Shown here in pieces: positions 37,132-45,377 of a stretch of DNA of 64,000 nucleotides (positions are counted from its first letter, which is position 1; each line of letters begins with the position of its first letter). Under the pieces are notes generated by a model. The model was not told the origin of the DNA, did no database searches, and saw only the letters and a list, made by a program, of their open reading frames with translations. Source of the stretch: Pseudooceanicola nanhaiensis (GTDB taxonomy: Bacteria; Pseudomonadota; Alphaproteobacteria; Rhodobacterales; Rhodobacteraceae). A program made the position numbers and the translations under genes. The DNA is taken from contig NZ_JAIUZP010000001.1 of the NCBI RefSeq assembly GCF_020171315.1, forward strand, positions 682,001 to 746,000, in the 5' to 3' direction.

Positions 37132-37277
37132 AGGTGGAAACGCTTCCACCTACCAGCCGCAATGGCGCGGCCATTTCCGTCAAATCGCCCGTATCGGGCA
37201 GGCAGCAACGATGCTGCAGCTTCGTACCGACAGACTCGGTTCGTGGGAAAGCTGTGCATCCAAGTCTTTGCTTTTCC
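37132..37277 (+). promoter_or_regulatory. ANTAR-type (NasT-like) antitermination leader of nirB
   Basis: Hairpin P1: AGGTGGA (37132-37138), hexaloop AACGCT, TCCACCT (37145-37151). Hairpin P2: GCAGC (37202-37206), hexaloop AACGAT, GCTGC (37213-37217). Both loops have A at position 1 and G at position 4, the rule for ANTAR targets. Two short hairpins lie between them (37161-37175, 37187-37199). The 3' half of P2 is part of a terminator whose arms are 37210-37222 and 37249-37260, followed by a T-rich tract to 37277. P2 and terminator exclude each other. NasT is the known ANTAR regulator of nitrate/nitrite assimilation. Confidence 0.75.
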
Positions 37278-37341
37278 TGACAGAAATCGCCGCGGCCCGG
37301 ACACCCGGTTCGCTCAGCCCCAAGCAGACCGGAGACTTCAC

Positions 37342-39810
37342 ATGTCCAGGCAACGACTCGTCATCATCGGTAACGGCATGGCCCCCGGCCGGATGCTGGA
37401 ACATCTCTTCGAAGCCAGCGATCAGTTCGACGTCACGATCTTCAACGCGGAATCCCGCGTGAACTACGACCGCATCATGCTCTCCCCGGTGCTGTCGGGC
37501 GAGAAGAGCTTCGATGACATCGTGATCCACGACGACGCCTGGTACGCCTCGCACGGCATCACCCTGCACCGGGGTCAGAAGGTCGTCTCCATCGACCGTG
37601 ACGCGCAGACCGTCACCAGCGAGGGCGGCATCACCGCCGCCTATGACAAGCTGGTCATCGCCACCGGCTCCAACCCCTTCATCATCCCCGTGCCCGGCCA
37701 CAAGCTGTCCGGCGTGGTGGCCTACCGTGACCTCGACGACGTGCAGGCGATGAAACGCGCCGCGGCACTCGGCGGGCGTGCCGTGGTCATCGGCGGCGGC
37801 CTGCTGGGCCTTGAAGCGGCGGCGGGCCTGAAGGCGCAGGGCATGGAGGTGACCGTGCTGCACCTGATGCCCACCCTGATGGAGCGTCAGCTGGACCCGG
37901 CGGCAGGCTACCTGCTGCAGAAGGAACTGGAAGGCCGCGGGATCGAAGTGCGCTGCGGTGCCAACACCAAGCAGATCCTCGGTGACACGCAGGTCGAAGG
38001 CGTTGAGCTGGAAGACGGCACCGTGATCGAGGCCTCGCTGGTGGTCATGGCCGTCGGCATCCGCCCGAACGTGCAACTGGCCCAGGAGGCCGGTCTCGAC
38101 GTGGGCCGTGGCATCGTCACCGGCACCGACATGAAGACCTCGGACGCCAACATCTACTCCGTCGGTGAATGCGCCGAGGTGGACGGCCGGGTCTATGGCC
38201 TTGTCGCGCCGCTCTACACCATGGCCAAGGTGGCCGCCGCCCATCTGGCCGGTGCCACGGACGCCGCCTTCGCCCATGCGGAAACGCCCACCAAGCTGAA
38301 GGTCACCGGCGTGAACCTCTACTCGGTCGGCGAATTCGGCGACGGGCCCGAGCTGGAGGACGTGGTCCTGCGCGATGCCAAGCGCGGCACCTACAAGCGC
38401 GTGATCCTGAAGGACAACAAGGTCGTCGGTGCCGTGCTCTACGGCGATGTGGCCGATGGCATGTGGTACAACGAGCTGCTCAAGTCCGCAGACTGTGTCG
38501 AAGCCATGCGCGAGACGCTGATCTTCGGTCAGGCGCACCAGGGTGGCGGCGCGGCAGCGGACCCGCTGGCGGCGATCTCGAACCTGTCGGACGACGCGGA
38601 AATCTGCGGCTGCAACGGCATCTGCAAGGGCCAGATCGTCAACGCGATCAAGGACAAGGGCCTGACCTCGCTCGCCGAAGTGCGCGCCCACACCAAGGCC
38701 TCCGCCTCCTGCGGGACCTGCACCGGGCTGGTCGAGGGCGTCATGGCCCTGACCCTGGGCGACACCTTCGCCAAGAAGGCCGAGGGCATGTGCGGCTGCA
38801 CCGATCTGGGCCATGGCGACGTGCGCCGCCTGATCGTGGCCAAGGGGCTGAAATCCATCCCCGCCGTGATGCAGGAACTGGAGTGGAAATCCTCGGGCGG
38901 CTGCGCCAAGTGCCGTCCGGCGCTGAACTACTACCTCCTGTCCGACTGGCCGGGCGAATACGTCGACGACCAGCAGTCGCGCTTCATCAACGAGCGCGTG
39001 CACGCGAACATCCAGAAGGACGGCACCTATTCGGTGGTTCCGCGGATGTGGGGCGGCATGACCACCTCGGACGAGCTGCGTGCCATCGCGGACGTGGTGG
39101 ACAAGTTCAACATCCCCGACGTGAAGGTCACGGGCGGTCAGCGGATCGACCTGCTGGGCGTCAAGAAAGAGGACCTGCCCGCCGTCTGGAAGGACCTGAA
39201 CGACGCCGGCATGATCTCGGGCCACGCCTACTCCAAGGGTCTGCGCACGGTGAAGACCTGCGTCGGCTCCACCTGGTGCCGCTTTGGCACGCAGGACAGC
39301 ACCGGCCTCGGCATCAAGCTCGAGAAGTTCATGTGGGGCTCGTGGACGCCCGCCAAGGTGAAGCTGGCGGTCACCGGCTGCCCGCGCAACTGCGCCGAGG
39401 CGACCTGCAAGGACATCGGCGTGATCTGCGTCGATAGCGGCTACCAGATCGTCTACGGCGGTGCCGCCGGCCTGCACATCCAGGGCACGACCGAACTGGG
39501 CACCGTGAAGACCGAGGACGAGGTGATCGAGATCGCCGGCGCCATGACCCAGATGTACCGCGAGCAGGGCTTCTACCTCGAGCGGATTTACAAGTGGGCC
39601 GACCGGGTCGGCTACGACACCGTCAAATCCGTCATCTTCGACGATCTGGAGAGCCGCCGCGCCTACTACGAGCGCTTCGTCTACTCGCAGCAATTCGCAC
39701 AGGTCGACCCCTGGTCCGAGCGTGTCTCGGGCGTCGACAAGCACGAGTTCAACCCGATGGCCGTCTTCGGCCTGCCCAACGACACCACCGTCCAGGAGCC
39801 CGCAGAATGA
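37342..39810 (+). CDS. nirB: Assimilatory NADH-nitrite reductase large subunit
   Basis: An 822-residue cytoplasmic flavoprotein. Residues 1-320 bind FAD and NAD (RLVIIGNGMAPGRMLEHL, VVIGGGLLGLEAAAGLKAQG). A [2Fe-2S] BFD-like domain follows (about 415-470, CGCNGICKGQIV and CGTC), with a second cysteine motif near 480-530. The siroheme/[4Fe-4S] part is at about 600-700 (TCVGSTWCRFG, TGCPRNCAEATCKDIG). It reduces nitrite to ammonium with NADH. ATG at 37342, and the stop overlaps nirD (ATGA). Its siroheme comes from CysG, encoded at 62052. Confidence 0.97.
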   Translation: MSRQRLVIIGNGMAPGRMLEHLFEASDQFDVTIFNAESRVNYDRIMLSPVLSGEKSFDDIVIHDDAWYASHGITLHRGQKVVSIDRDAQTVTSEGGITAAYDKLVIATGSNPFIIPVPGHKLSGVVAYRDLDDVQAMKRAAALGGRAVVIGGGLLGLEAAAGLKAQGMEVTVLHLMPTLMERQLDPAAGYLLQKELEGRGIEVRCGANTKQILGDTQVEGVELEDGTVIEASLVVMAVGIRPNVQLAQEAGLDVGRGIVTGTDMKTSDANIYSVGECAEVDGRVYGLVAPLYTMAKVAAAHLAGATDAAFAHAETPTKLKVTGVNLYSVGEFGDGPELEDVVLRDAKRGTYKRVILKDNKVVGAVLYGDVADGMWYNELLKSADCVEAMRETLIFGQAHQGGGAAADPLAAISNLSDDAEICGCNGICKGQIVNAIKDKGLTSLAEVRAHTKASASCGTCTGLVEGVMALTLGDTFAKKAEGMCGCTDLGHGDVRRLIVAKGLKSIPAVMQELEWKSSGGCAKCRPALNYYLLSDWPGEYVDDQQSRFINERVHANIQKDGTYSVVPRMWGGMTTSDELRAIADVVDKFNIPDVKVTGGQRIDLLGVKKEDLPAVWKDLNDAGMISGHAYSKGLRTVKTCVGSTWCRFGTQDSTGLGIKLEKFMWGSWTPAKVKLAVTGCPRNCAEATCKDIGVICVDSGYQIVYGGAAGLHIQGTTELGTVKTEDEVIEIAGAMTQMYREQGFYLERIYKWADRVGYDTVKSVIFDDLESRRAYYERFVYSQQFAQVDPWSERVSGVDKHEFNPMAVFGLPNDTTVQEPAE

Positions 39811-40151
39811 ACGCCTCTGTCCAGAACACCGATCTCGACTGGCGCCTGATCGGCACCATCGACGACATCCCCGCCCAAGGGGCGCGCTGCGTGAAGAATG
39901 GCGAGACCACGATCGCCGTCTTCCGGACCGCGGACGACCGCATCTTCGCACTTGAAGACAAATGCCCGCATCGCAACGGGCCGCTCAGCCAGGGGATCGT
40001 GCATGACGGTTGCGTCACCTGCCCCCTGCACAACTGGGTCATCTCGCTCGAAACCGGCACCGCGCAGGGTGCGGACGAGGGCCGGACTGCCTCCTTCCCT
40101 GTCCGCCTCAGCGGTCGGGACATCTACCTCAACCTGAAACCTGGCGCCTGA
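39807..40151 (+). CDS. nirD: Nitrite reductase small subunit, Rieske type
   Basis: A 114-residue Rieske-fold protein. Unlike many NirD proteins it keeps both cluster motifs, CPHRNG (near 53) and CPLHNW (near 73), so it can bind a [2Fe-2S] centre. It is the partner of NirB in nitrite reduction. Translation is coupled to nirB by a 4-base overlap. Confidence 0.95.
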   Translation: MNASVQNTDLDWRLIGTIDDIPAQGARCVKNGETTIAVFRTADDRIFALEDKCPHRNGPLSQGIVHDGCVTCPLHNWVISLETGTAQGADEGRTASFPVRLSGRDIYLNLKPGA

Positions 40152-40186
40152 TCTCAGGCCCGCACTCTCTCGAAAGGACTACGACA

Positions 40187-41026
40187 ATGGCGTATATCGC
40201 TCCGAAGGAATTCGCGGCCAAGATGGTCGACGCCGGCGAATCCAAGATCTTCATGTCCACCAAGGACACCCTGATCCGCGCTTACATGGCGGGTGCCATC
40301 CTGGCGCTTGCCGCGGCCTTCGCCGTGACCATCGCGGTCAACACCGGCAACTTCCTCGTCGCCTCGCTGCTCTTCCCGGTCGGCTTCTGCATGCTGTACC
40401 TGATGGGCTTCGACCTGCTGACCGGCGTCTTCACCCTGGCCCCGCTGGCCGTCATCGCCAAGCGCCCGGGCTGCACCTGGAAAGGTGTCTTCCGGAACTG
40501 GGGCCTCGTGTTCTGCGGCAACTTCGCAGGCGCCCTGACCACCGCCGTCTTCATGGCGATCATCTTCACCATGGGCTTCAGCGAAGAACCCAACGCCGTC
40601 GGCCAGAAGATCGGCAAGATCGGTGAGGCCCGGACGCTGGGCTACGCCGCTGCGGGCTCGGCCGGCATGCTGACCGTCTTCATCCGCGCCGTGATGTGCA
40701 ACTGGATGGTTTCCACCGGTGTCGTCGCCGCGATGATGTCGAACTCCACCGGCGGCAAGATCATGGCCATGTGGATGCCGATCATCGTCTTCTTCTACCT
40801 CGGCTTCGAGCACTCGATCGTGAACATGTTCCTGTTCCCCTCGGGCATCATGCTGGGCGGTCAGTTCACCTGGGTCGACTACTTCGCCTACAACGAGATC
40901 CCCGTTGTTCTGGGCAACCTCGTCGGCGGCCTGACCTTCGTGGGCGGCATGATCTACGCCACCCACTTCAAGGAATCGCCCAAGCGCAACGCCACCACCG
41001 ACGTGACCGGCCTGCCGGCAGAATAA
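40187..41026 (+). CDS. Formate/nitrite transporter family channel (NirC-like)
   Basis: A 279-residue FNT channel with six helices. Family residues include the first omega-loop region LYLMGFDLLTGVFTLAPLAVIAKRPG (near 85) and the second NWMVSTGVVAAMMSNSTGGKIMAMW (near 175). The central pore His is probably in GFEHSIVNMFLFP. It follows nirD by 35 bases and ends at a strong terminator, so nitrite import for NirBD is the likely role. Cyanate cannot be excluded, as cyanase is encoded downstream. Confidence 0.9.
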   Translation: MAYIAPKEFAAKMVDAGESKIFMSTKDTLIRAYMAGAILALAAAFAVTIAVNTGNFLVASLLFPVGFCMLYLMGFDLLTGVFTLAPLAVIAKRPGCTWKGVFRNWGLVFCGNFAGALTTAVFMAIIFTMGFSEEPNAVGQKIGKIGEARTLGYAAAGSAGMLTVFIRAVMCNWMVSTGVVAAMMSNSTGGKIMAMWMPIIVFFYLGFEHSIVNMFLFPSGIMLGGQFTWVDYFAYNEIPVVLGNLVGGLTFVGGMIYATHFKESPKRNATTDVTGLPAE

Positions 41027-41039
41027 TCTCCCCTCCCTT

Positions 41040-41067
41040 GGCCCCGCTTCGGCGGGGCCTCTTTTTT
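41040..41067 (+). terminator. Intrinsic terminator after nirBD-FNT
   Basis: GGCCCCGC (41040-41047), tetraloop TTCG, GCGGGGCC (41052-41059), then TCTTTTTT. Only 24 bases separate it from the next gene, so some read-through is possible. Confidence 0.9.
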
Positions 41068-41090
41068 CTTTCTTCACCGGAGACGATCCC

Positions 41091-42815
41091 ATGCCAAAGG
41101 ATACCGTTGCCCGCCCGTGCCTCACGGTGACGCTCGGCCAGTATTCCGGCGCGGGGCGCAAGCCGGAGAACCAGGATTTTCACGGCGCGCTGATCCCCTC
41201 GGGCAGCCCGCTGGCGCTGAAAGGGATCACCCTGGCCGTAGCCGACGGGATTTCCTCCAGCGCGGTCAGCGGGCAGGCGGCAGAGACCGCCGTAAAGGCC
41301 CTGCTGGACGATTACTACGCCACCCCCGACGCCTGGACGACGCGCACCGCCGCGACCCGCGTCATCGCCGCCACCAACGCCTGGCTGCATGGGCAGAACA
41401 CCTCCGTCGCCGATGTGAACGCAGGCCACGTCTGCACCCTCTCGGCGCTGATCCTGAAGGGGCGCGAGGGCCATGTGCTGCATGTGGGCGACAGCCGCGT
41501 GGCGCGGCTCTCGGGTGCCGGCCTCGAGGCGCTGACCGAGGATCACCGGCTGGTCCTCTCCTCGACCGAGAATTACCTGGCCCGCGCCATGGGCGCCGCC
41601 CGCGAGGTCGAGGTCGACTATCGCCGCGTGCGCCTGAGCGAGGGCGATGTCTTCGTGCTGACCACCGACGGCGTGCATGAGTTCATCACCGCCCGTGACG
41701 TGGTCGCGGCCCTTGCCGCGCCGGACCTCGACACCGCCGCCCGGCGGCTGGCCGATGTGGCGCTGGAACGGGGCAGCGACGACAACCTGACGGTGCAGCT
41801 GCTGCGGGTCGAAAGCCTGCCCGAGGCCGGGGCCGAGCTGTCGCTGGACGCCGCCCGCCTGCCGGTGCCGCCGCTGCCGAAGGCGGGGCAGGTGATCGAC
41901 GGCTTCCGCATCCTGCGCCCGCTGCACCAGACCGCCCGCAGCCACGTCTACCTTGCCGAGGACGGGCAGGGGCAGCGCGTGGCGCTGAAGATCCCCGCCA
42001 GCGAGATGGCGCTGGACACCGATTACCTGCGCCGCTTCGTGCTGGAGGAATGGATCGCCCGCCGCCTCGCCTCGGCCCACGTGCTGCGCGCGGCAGAGGC
42101 GCCGGCAAACCGCAGCGCGCTCTACGTGGTCACCGAGTTCGTCGAGGGCCAGACCCTGCGCGACTGGATGGCCGACCACCCGCAGCCCGATCTGGCCCTG
42201 GTGCGCGACATCGTCACCCAGATCGCCACCGGCCTGCGGGCGTTTCACCGCCGCGAGATGCGGCATCAGGATTTGCGGCCCGAGAACGTGATGATCGACC
42301 GGACGGGAACGGTAAAGATCATCGACCTCGGCTCTGCCTCTGTTGCGGGGGTAGAGGAAGCCGCGCCGGGCCTGTTGGGGGACATGCCCGGCACCTATCA
42401 GTACACCGCGCCGGAATACCTCTCGGGGCAGGGGGCGACGTGGCGGGCGGATCAATACGCCCTCGGCGTCATCGCCTACGAGATGCTGACCGGGCGGTTG
42501 CCCTACGGGGCGCAGGTGGCCCGCGTGCGCAATGCGCGCGATCAGGCCCGCCTCAGTTACACGCCCGCGCGGGATGCCGAAAACGGGCTTCCCGACTGGA
42601 TGGACGTCGCGCTGAAACGCGCGGTGCATCCCGATCCGGCCCGCCGCTACGAGGCGCTTTCCGAATTCGTCGCGGACCTGCGCCGTCCGGGCTCCGGCTA
42701 CCGGGCGGGGCGCCACGTGCCGCTGGCAGAACGCAATCCGGTCCGCTTCTGGCAGGCGGTCTCGGCGGGGCTGGCGCTGCTCTGCGTCGTGCTCATGACC
42801 CAACTGGCGGGCTGA
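41091..42815 (+). CDS. PP2C phosphatase-Ser/Thr kinase fusion with C-terminal membrane anchor
   Basis: A 574-residue bifunctional protein. Residues 10-245 are a PP2C phosphatase (ENQDFHG, VADGISSS, HVGDSR, LTTDGVHE, GSDDNLTV). Residues 270-540 are a Hanks-type kinase with the ATP lysine in VALKIP, catalytic loop RHQDLRPENV and DLG in place of DFG. One helix at about 553-572 anchors it, with the enzymes in the cytoplasm. Similar fusions lie beside nirB in other proteobacteria, for instance in Pseudomonas, but their target is unknown. Here it sits between the FNT channel and cyanase genes. Confidence 0.88.
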   Translation: MPKDTVARPCLTVTLGQYSGAGRKPENQDFHGALIPSGSPLALKGITLAVADGISSSAVSGQAAETAVKALLDDYYATPDAWTTRTAATRVIAATNAWLHGQNTSVADVNAGHVCTLSALILKGREGHVLHVGDSRVARLSGAGLEALTEDHRLVLSSTENYLARAMGAAREVEVDYRRVRLSEGDVFVLTTDGVHEFITARDVVAALAAPDLDTAARRLADVALERGSDDNLTVQLLRVESLPEAGAELSLDAARLPVPPLPKAGQVIDGFRILRPLHQTARSHVYLAEDGQGQRVALKIPASEMALDTDYLRRFVLEEWIARRLASAHVLRAAEAPANRSALYVVTEFVEGQTLRDWMADHPQPDLALVRDIVTQIATGLRAFHRREMRHQDLRPENVMIDRTGTVKIIDLGSASVAGVEEAAPGLLGDMPGTYQYTAPEYLSGQGATWRADQYALGVIAYEMLTGRLPYGAQVARVRNARDQARLSYTPARDAENGLPDWMDVALKRAVHPDPARRYEALSEFVADLRRPGSGYRAGRHVPLAERNPVRFWQAVSAGLALLCVVLMTQLAG

Positions 42816-42845
42816 TCCGCCACCAACATCGCAGGAGGACAAGAG

Positions 42846-43313
42846 ATGAAAGACATGGCACAAGCCGAAACCCTGACCCGCGAGGACGTCACCGCGCTGA
42901 TCCTCGCCTCCAAGAAGGCGGCGCTGCAGACCTGGGAAGGCATCGCCGAGGCGATCGGCATGTCCCCGGTCTGGACCCACTCGGCCTGCATGGGGATGAA
43001 CGCCTTCCCGCGCGACAAGGCCGATGCGCTGGTTGCGCTGTTGGACCTGCCGGAGGCGGCCGCCGACCTGCTGGTGGAAAGCCCCACCAAGATCTGGGAA
43101 CAGACTGTTCCGACCGATCCCTGCATCTATCGCCTCTACGAGATCGTCGGCGTCTACGGCCCCACGATCAAGGCGCTGATCCACGAGGGCTTCGGCGACG
43201 GCATCATGTCGGCCATCGACTTCGACATGCAGGTCACCCGCGTGCCGCACGAAAAGGGCGACCGGGTTAAGATCGAGATGTCGGGCAAATACCTGAGCTA
43301 CAACGCCTGGTAA
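42846..43313 (+). CDS. cynS: Cyanate hydratase (cyanase)
   Basis: A 155-residue cyanase. The N-terminal helical domain is followed by the catalytic domain with the Arg-Glu-Ser triad in RLYEIVGVYG (Arg and Glu near 98-101) and IMSAIDF (Ser near 124). It converts cyanate and bicarbonate to ammonia and CO2. Good ribosome site GGAGGAC before ATG 42846. It is coded 30 bases after the kinase gene and ends before a bidirectional hairpin. Ammonia output fits the nitrite reductase neighbours. Confidence 0.96.
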   Translation: MKDMAQAETLTREDVTALILASKKAALQTWEGIAEAIGMSPVWTHSACMGMNAFPRDKADALVALLDLPEAAADLLVESPTKIWEQTVPTDPCIYRLYEIVGVYGPTIKALIHEGFGDGIMSAIDFDMQVTRVPHEKGDRVKIEMSGKYLSYNAW

Positions 43314-43325
43314 GCGCCCCGACGC

Positions 43326-43356
43326 GACCGCCGGCGGATGGGGCCCGCCGGCGGTC
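43326..43356. terminator. Bidirectional hairpin between cynS and the sensor kinase gene
   Basis: A perfect 12-base-pair stem (43326-43337 with 43345-43356) with a 7-base loop, between convergent genes. There is no long T run; a short T-rich tail follows on the + strand. Confidence 0.7.
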
Positions 43357-43394
43357 CATTTGTCTGCACTGACCTGCCGCCGTGCGCGGGCGGG

Positions 43395-45374
43395 TCAATA
43401 GGTGTCGTAGTCCTGCGCCAGATCGGCCTCGGGCAGGAAGATGGTGAAACGGCTGCCCGTGCCGGGCGTGCTGTCCACCTCGATCCGCCCGCCCGCGCGG
43501 CTCACCAGCGTCTGGCTGATGGAAAGGCCAAGCCCCGTGCCCTGCGCCTGCTTGGTGGTGAAGAACGGATGGAAGATGCGCTGCATCGTCTCCGCCTCCA
43601 TCCCGGTGCCGGTGTCCTCCACCGTGATCTCGACCCCGCCCGGCGCCTCCGTCACGCCCAGTGACAGCACACCGCCCTCGGGCATGGCGTGCACGGCGTT
43701 GAGGATCAGGTTCACCATGATCTGCTGCAATTCCGTCCGGGCGATCAGCACGCGGCGGGTGCTTTCCAGCGCGGTGCGCAACTCCACGCCCGCACTCTCC
43801 GTCTGGTGCCGCGTCAGCACGAGGCAGTCACGCACCACCTCGTCAGGGCGGATCGCATTGGCCGCGCCGGAGTAATCCTCCGGCTTGGCAAATTGCAGCA
43901 GCTTTGAGACGATCGCCCCGATGCGATAGACTTGGTCGTCGATCAGGTCGAACTCGGTCTTCACGGCGTCGGCATGATCGTCCAGCAGGGCGCGTGCCAC
44001 GTCGAGGTTGCCCTGGATGACCGCGATCGGGTTGTTGATCTCATGGGCGACCGAGGCGGTGATCTCGCCCACGGCGGCCAGCTTCTCGGAGAGGATCAGC
44101 CGTTCGGTGGTCTGTTCCAGCTTCTCGTTGGCGGCGCGCAGGTCGCGGGTGCGGTCCTCGACCTTCTGTTCAAGGCTCTCGGCCCAGTCCCTGAGCTGTC
44201 GGTCGCGCTCCTGCACCTGATCCAGCAGGTCGTCGAGGTGGCCAGCCACCTGCGCGATCTCGCCGCTGTCGTCCTGCGGGCCGTTGCGGGCCTCCATCTC
44301 GCCGGCCTCGACCCGGGCCATGGTCTGGGTCATCCGTTCCAGCGGGCGGAAGATGCGCCCGGCCCATTGCAGGAAGATCGGCACCGACAGCGCGGCGATC
44401 AGCAGGAAGAGCACGGTAACCGTGAGCACCGAATTCGCCTTGGCCTGCAGGAAGGGCGCCTCGAGGAAGCCGACGTAGAGCATGCCCACCCGTTCGCCGA
44501 AACTGTCGGTGATCGGCTGATAGGCCGAGATGTACCAGTCGTTCACCACGAAGGCCCGGTCGCGCCAGACCTGACCCTCGCCCAGAACCCGCTCGCGCAC
44601 TTCGGCGGAGACGCGGGTGCCAAGGGCGCGGACGTTCTCGAAAAGCCGCACATTGGTCGAGACGCGCACATCGTCGAGGAAGAGCGTCGCGGTGCCCTGC
44701 GAGCCTTCGGGCAGGCTGCGGTCGCGGTAGACGAGGGCGTTGATCGTGTCGATGAAATCGAGGTTCCGGTTCAGCAGCCGCCCGCCCACCAGCGCGCCCA
44801 TCCGGCCGCCGGGCATTGCCACGGGGGCTGCGGAATGCACGACCATGCCGCGATCCTCCACGGGTCGGTCGGTGGGCACGGCGTTGCGGGTGGGCACCAT
44901 GGGGATCGCGGCGCGGCGGGCAAGGCCGGGGGCGAGCGCTTCCAGCGAGGGGGCGGGCAGCACGTCCACCGCGCTGCGGGCCTCGCCGTTGAGGGCCGCG
45001 CGGACCACTGGCCAGTCGCGGGGGGCGAAGCCGCGGGCGGTGCGGCTGCCATCGGTGACATAGAGGAAATCGAGCGAGAGTCGCCGCTTCTCGGCTTCCA
45101 GCAGGGCGGTGAAGGCCTCGGGATCGTCGAGGGCGTTGTGCAGCGCGACGGACTGGGCGATGGCATCGAGCCGCTCGCCGGAGCCCTCGATCAGCCGCCC
45201 GAGGTATTGCTCGGCAATGGTCAGGTCGCCGTTCACCTTGGTGATCAGGATGTCGTCGATCCGGCCGGACCAGCGGATCATCGCACTGCCGAGCATCATG
45301 GGCAGCAGCACCAGCATCGGCAGCAGCGCAATGACCAGAAGCCGGACGCGCAGGGAGCGGAAGAGACGGTCCAC
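43395..45374 (-). CDS. Membrane sensor histidine kinase with double Cache-type sensor
   Basis: A 659-residue kinase. One helix (about 9-31), a large periplasmic sensor (about 32-315, Cache-like), a second helix (about 317-338), HAMP, and a coiled coil with QRDRQLRDWAESLEQKVEDRTR-like heptads. The kinase core has SVAHEINNPIAVIQ (phospho-His), NLILNAVHAM, VEDTGTGM and GTGLGLSIS. It is close to the DctB/NtrB group. It follows the regulator gene by three bases; the pair is downstream of cyoABCD-surf1. The ligand is unknown. Confidence 0.9.
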   Translation of the reverse strand: MDRLFRSLRVRLLVIALLPMLVLLPMMLGSAMIRWSGRIDDILITKVNGDLTIAEQYLGRLIEGSGERLDAIAQSVALHNALDDPEAFTALLEAEKRRLSLDFLYVTDGSRTARGFAPRDWPVVRAALNGEARSAVDVLPAPSLEALAPGLARRAAIPMVPTRNAVPTDRPVEDRGMVVHSAAPVAMPGGRMGALVGGRLLNRNLDFIDTINALVYRDRSLPEGSQGTATLFLDDVRVSTNVRLFENVRALGTRVSAEVRERVLGEGQVWRDRAFVVNDWYISAYQPITDSFGERVGMLYVGFLEAPFLQAKANSVLTVTVLFLLIAALSVPIFLQWAGRIFRPLERMTQTMARVEAGEMEARNGPQDDSGEIAQVAGHLDDLLDQVQERDRQLRDWAESLEQKVEDRTRDLRAANEKLEQTTERLILSEKLAAVGEITASVAHEINNPIAVIQGNLDVARALLDDHADAVKTEFDLIDDQVYRIGAIVSKLLQFAKPEDYSGAANAIRPDEVVRDCLVLTRHQTESAGVELRTALESTRRVLIARTELQQIMVNLILNAVHAMPEGGVLSLGVTEAPGGVEITVEDTGTGMEAETMQRIFHPFFTTKQAQGTGLGLSISQTLVSRAGGRIEVDSTPGTGSRFTIFLPEADLAQDYDTY

Positions 45375-45377
45375 CTG

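Noticed and set aside
37180-39951. A 923-codon open frame opposite nirB
   Set aside because: Same reason: antisense shadow of a GC-rich gene, no recognisable domain or ribosome site.
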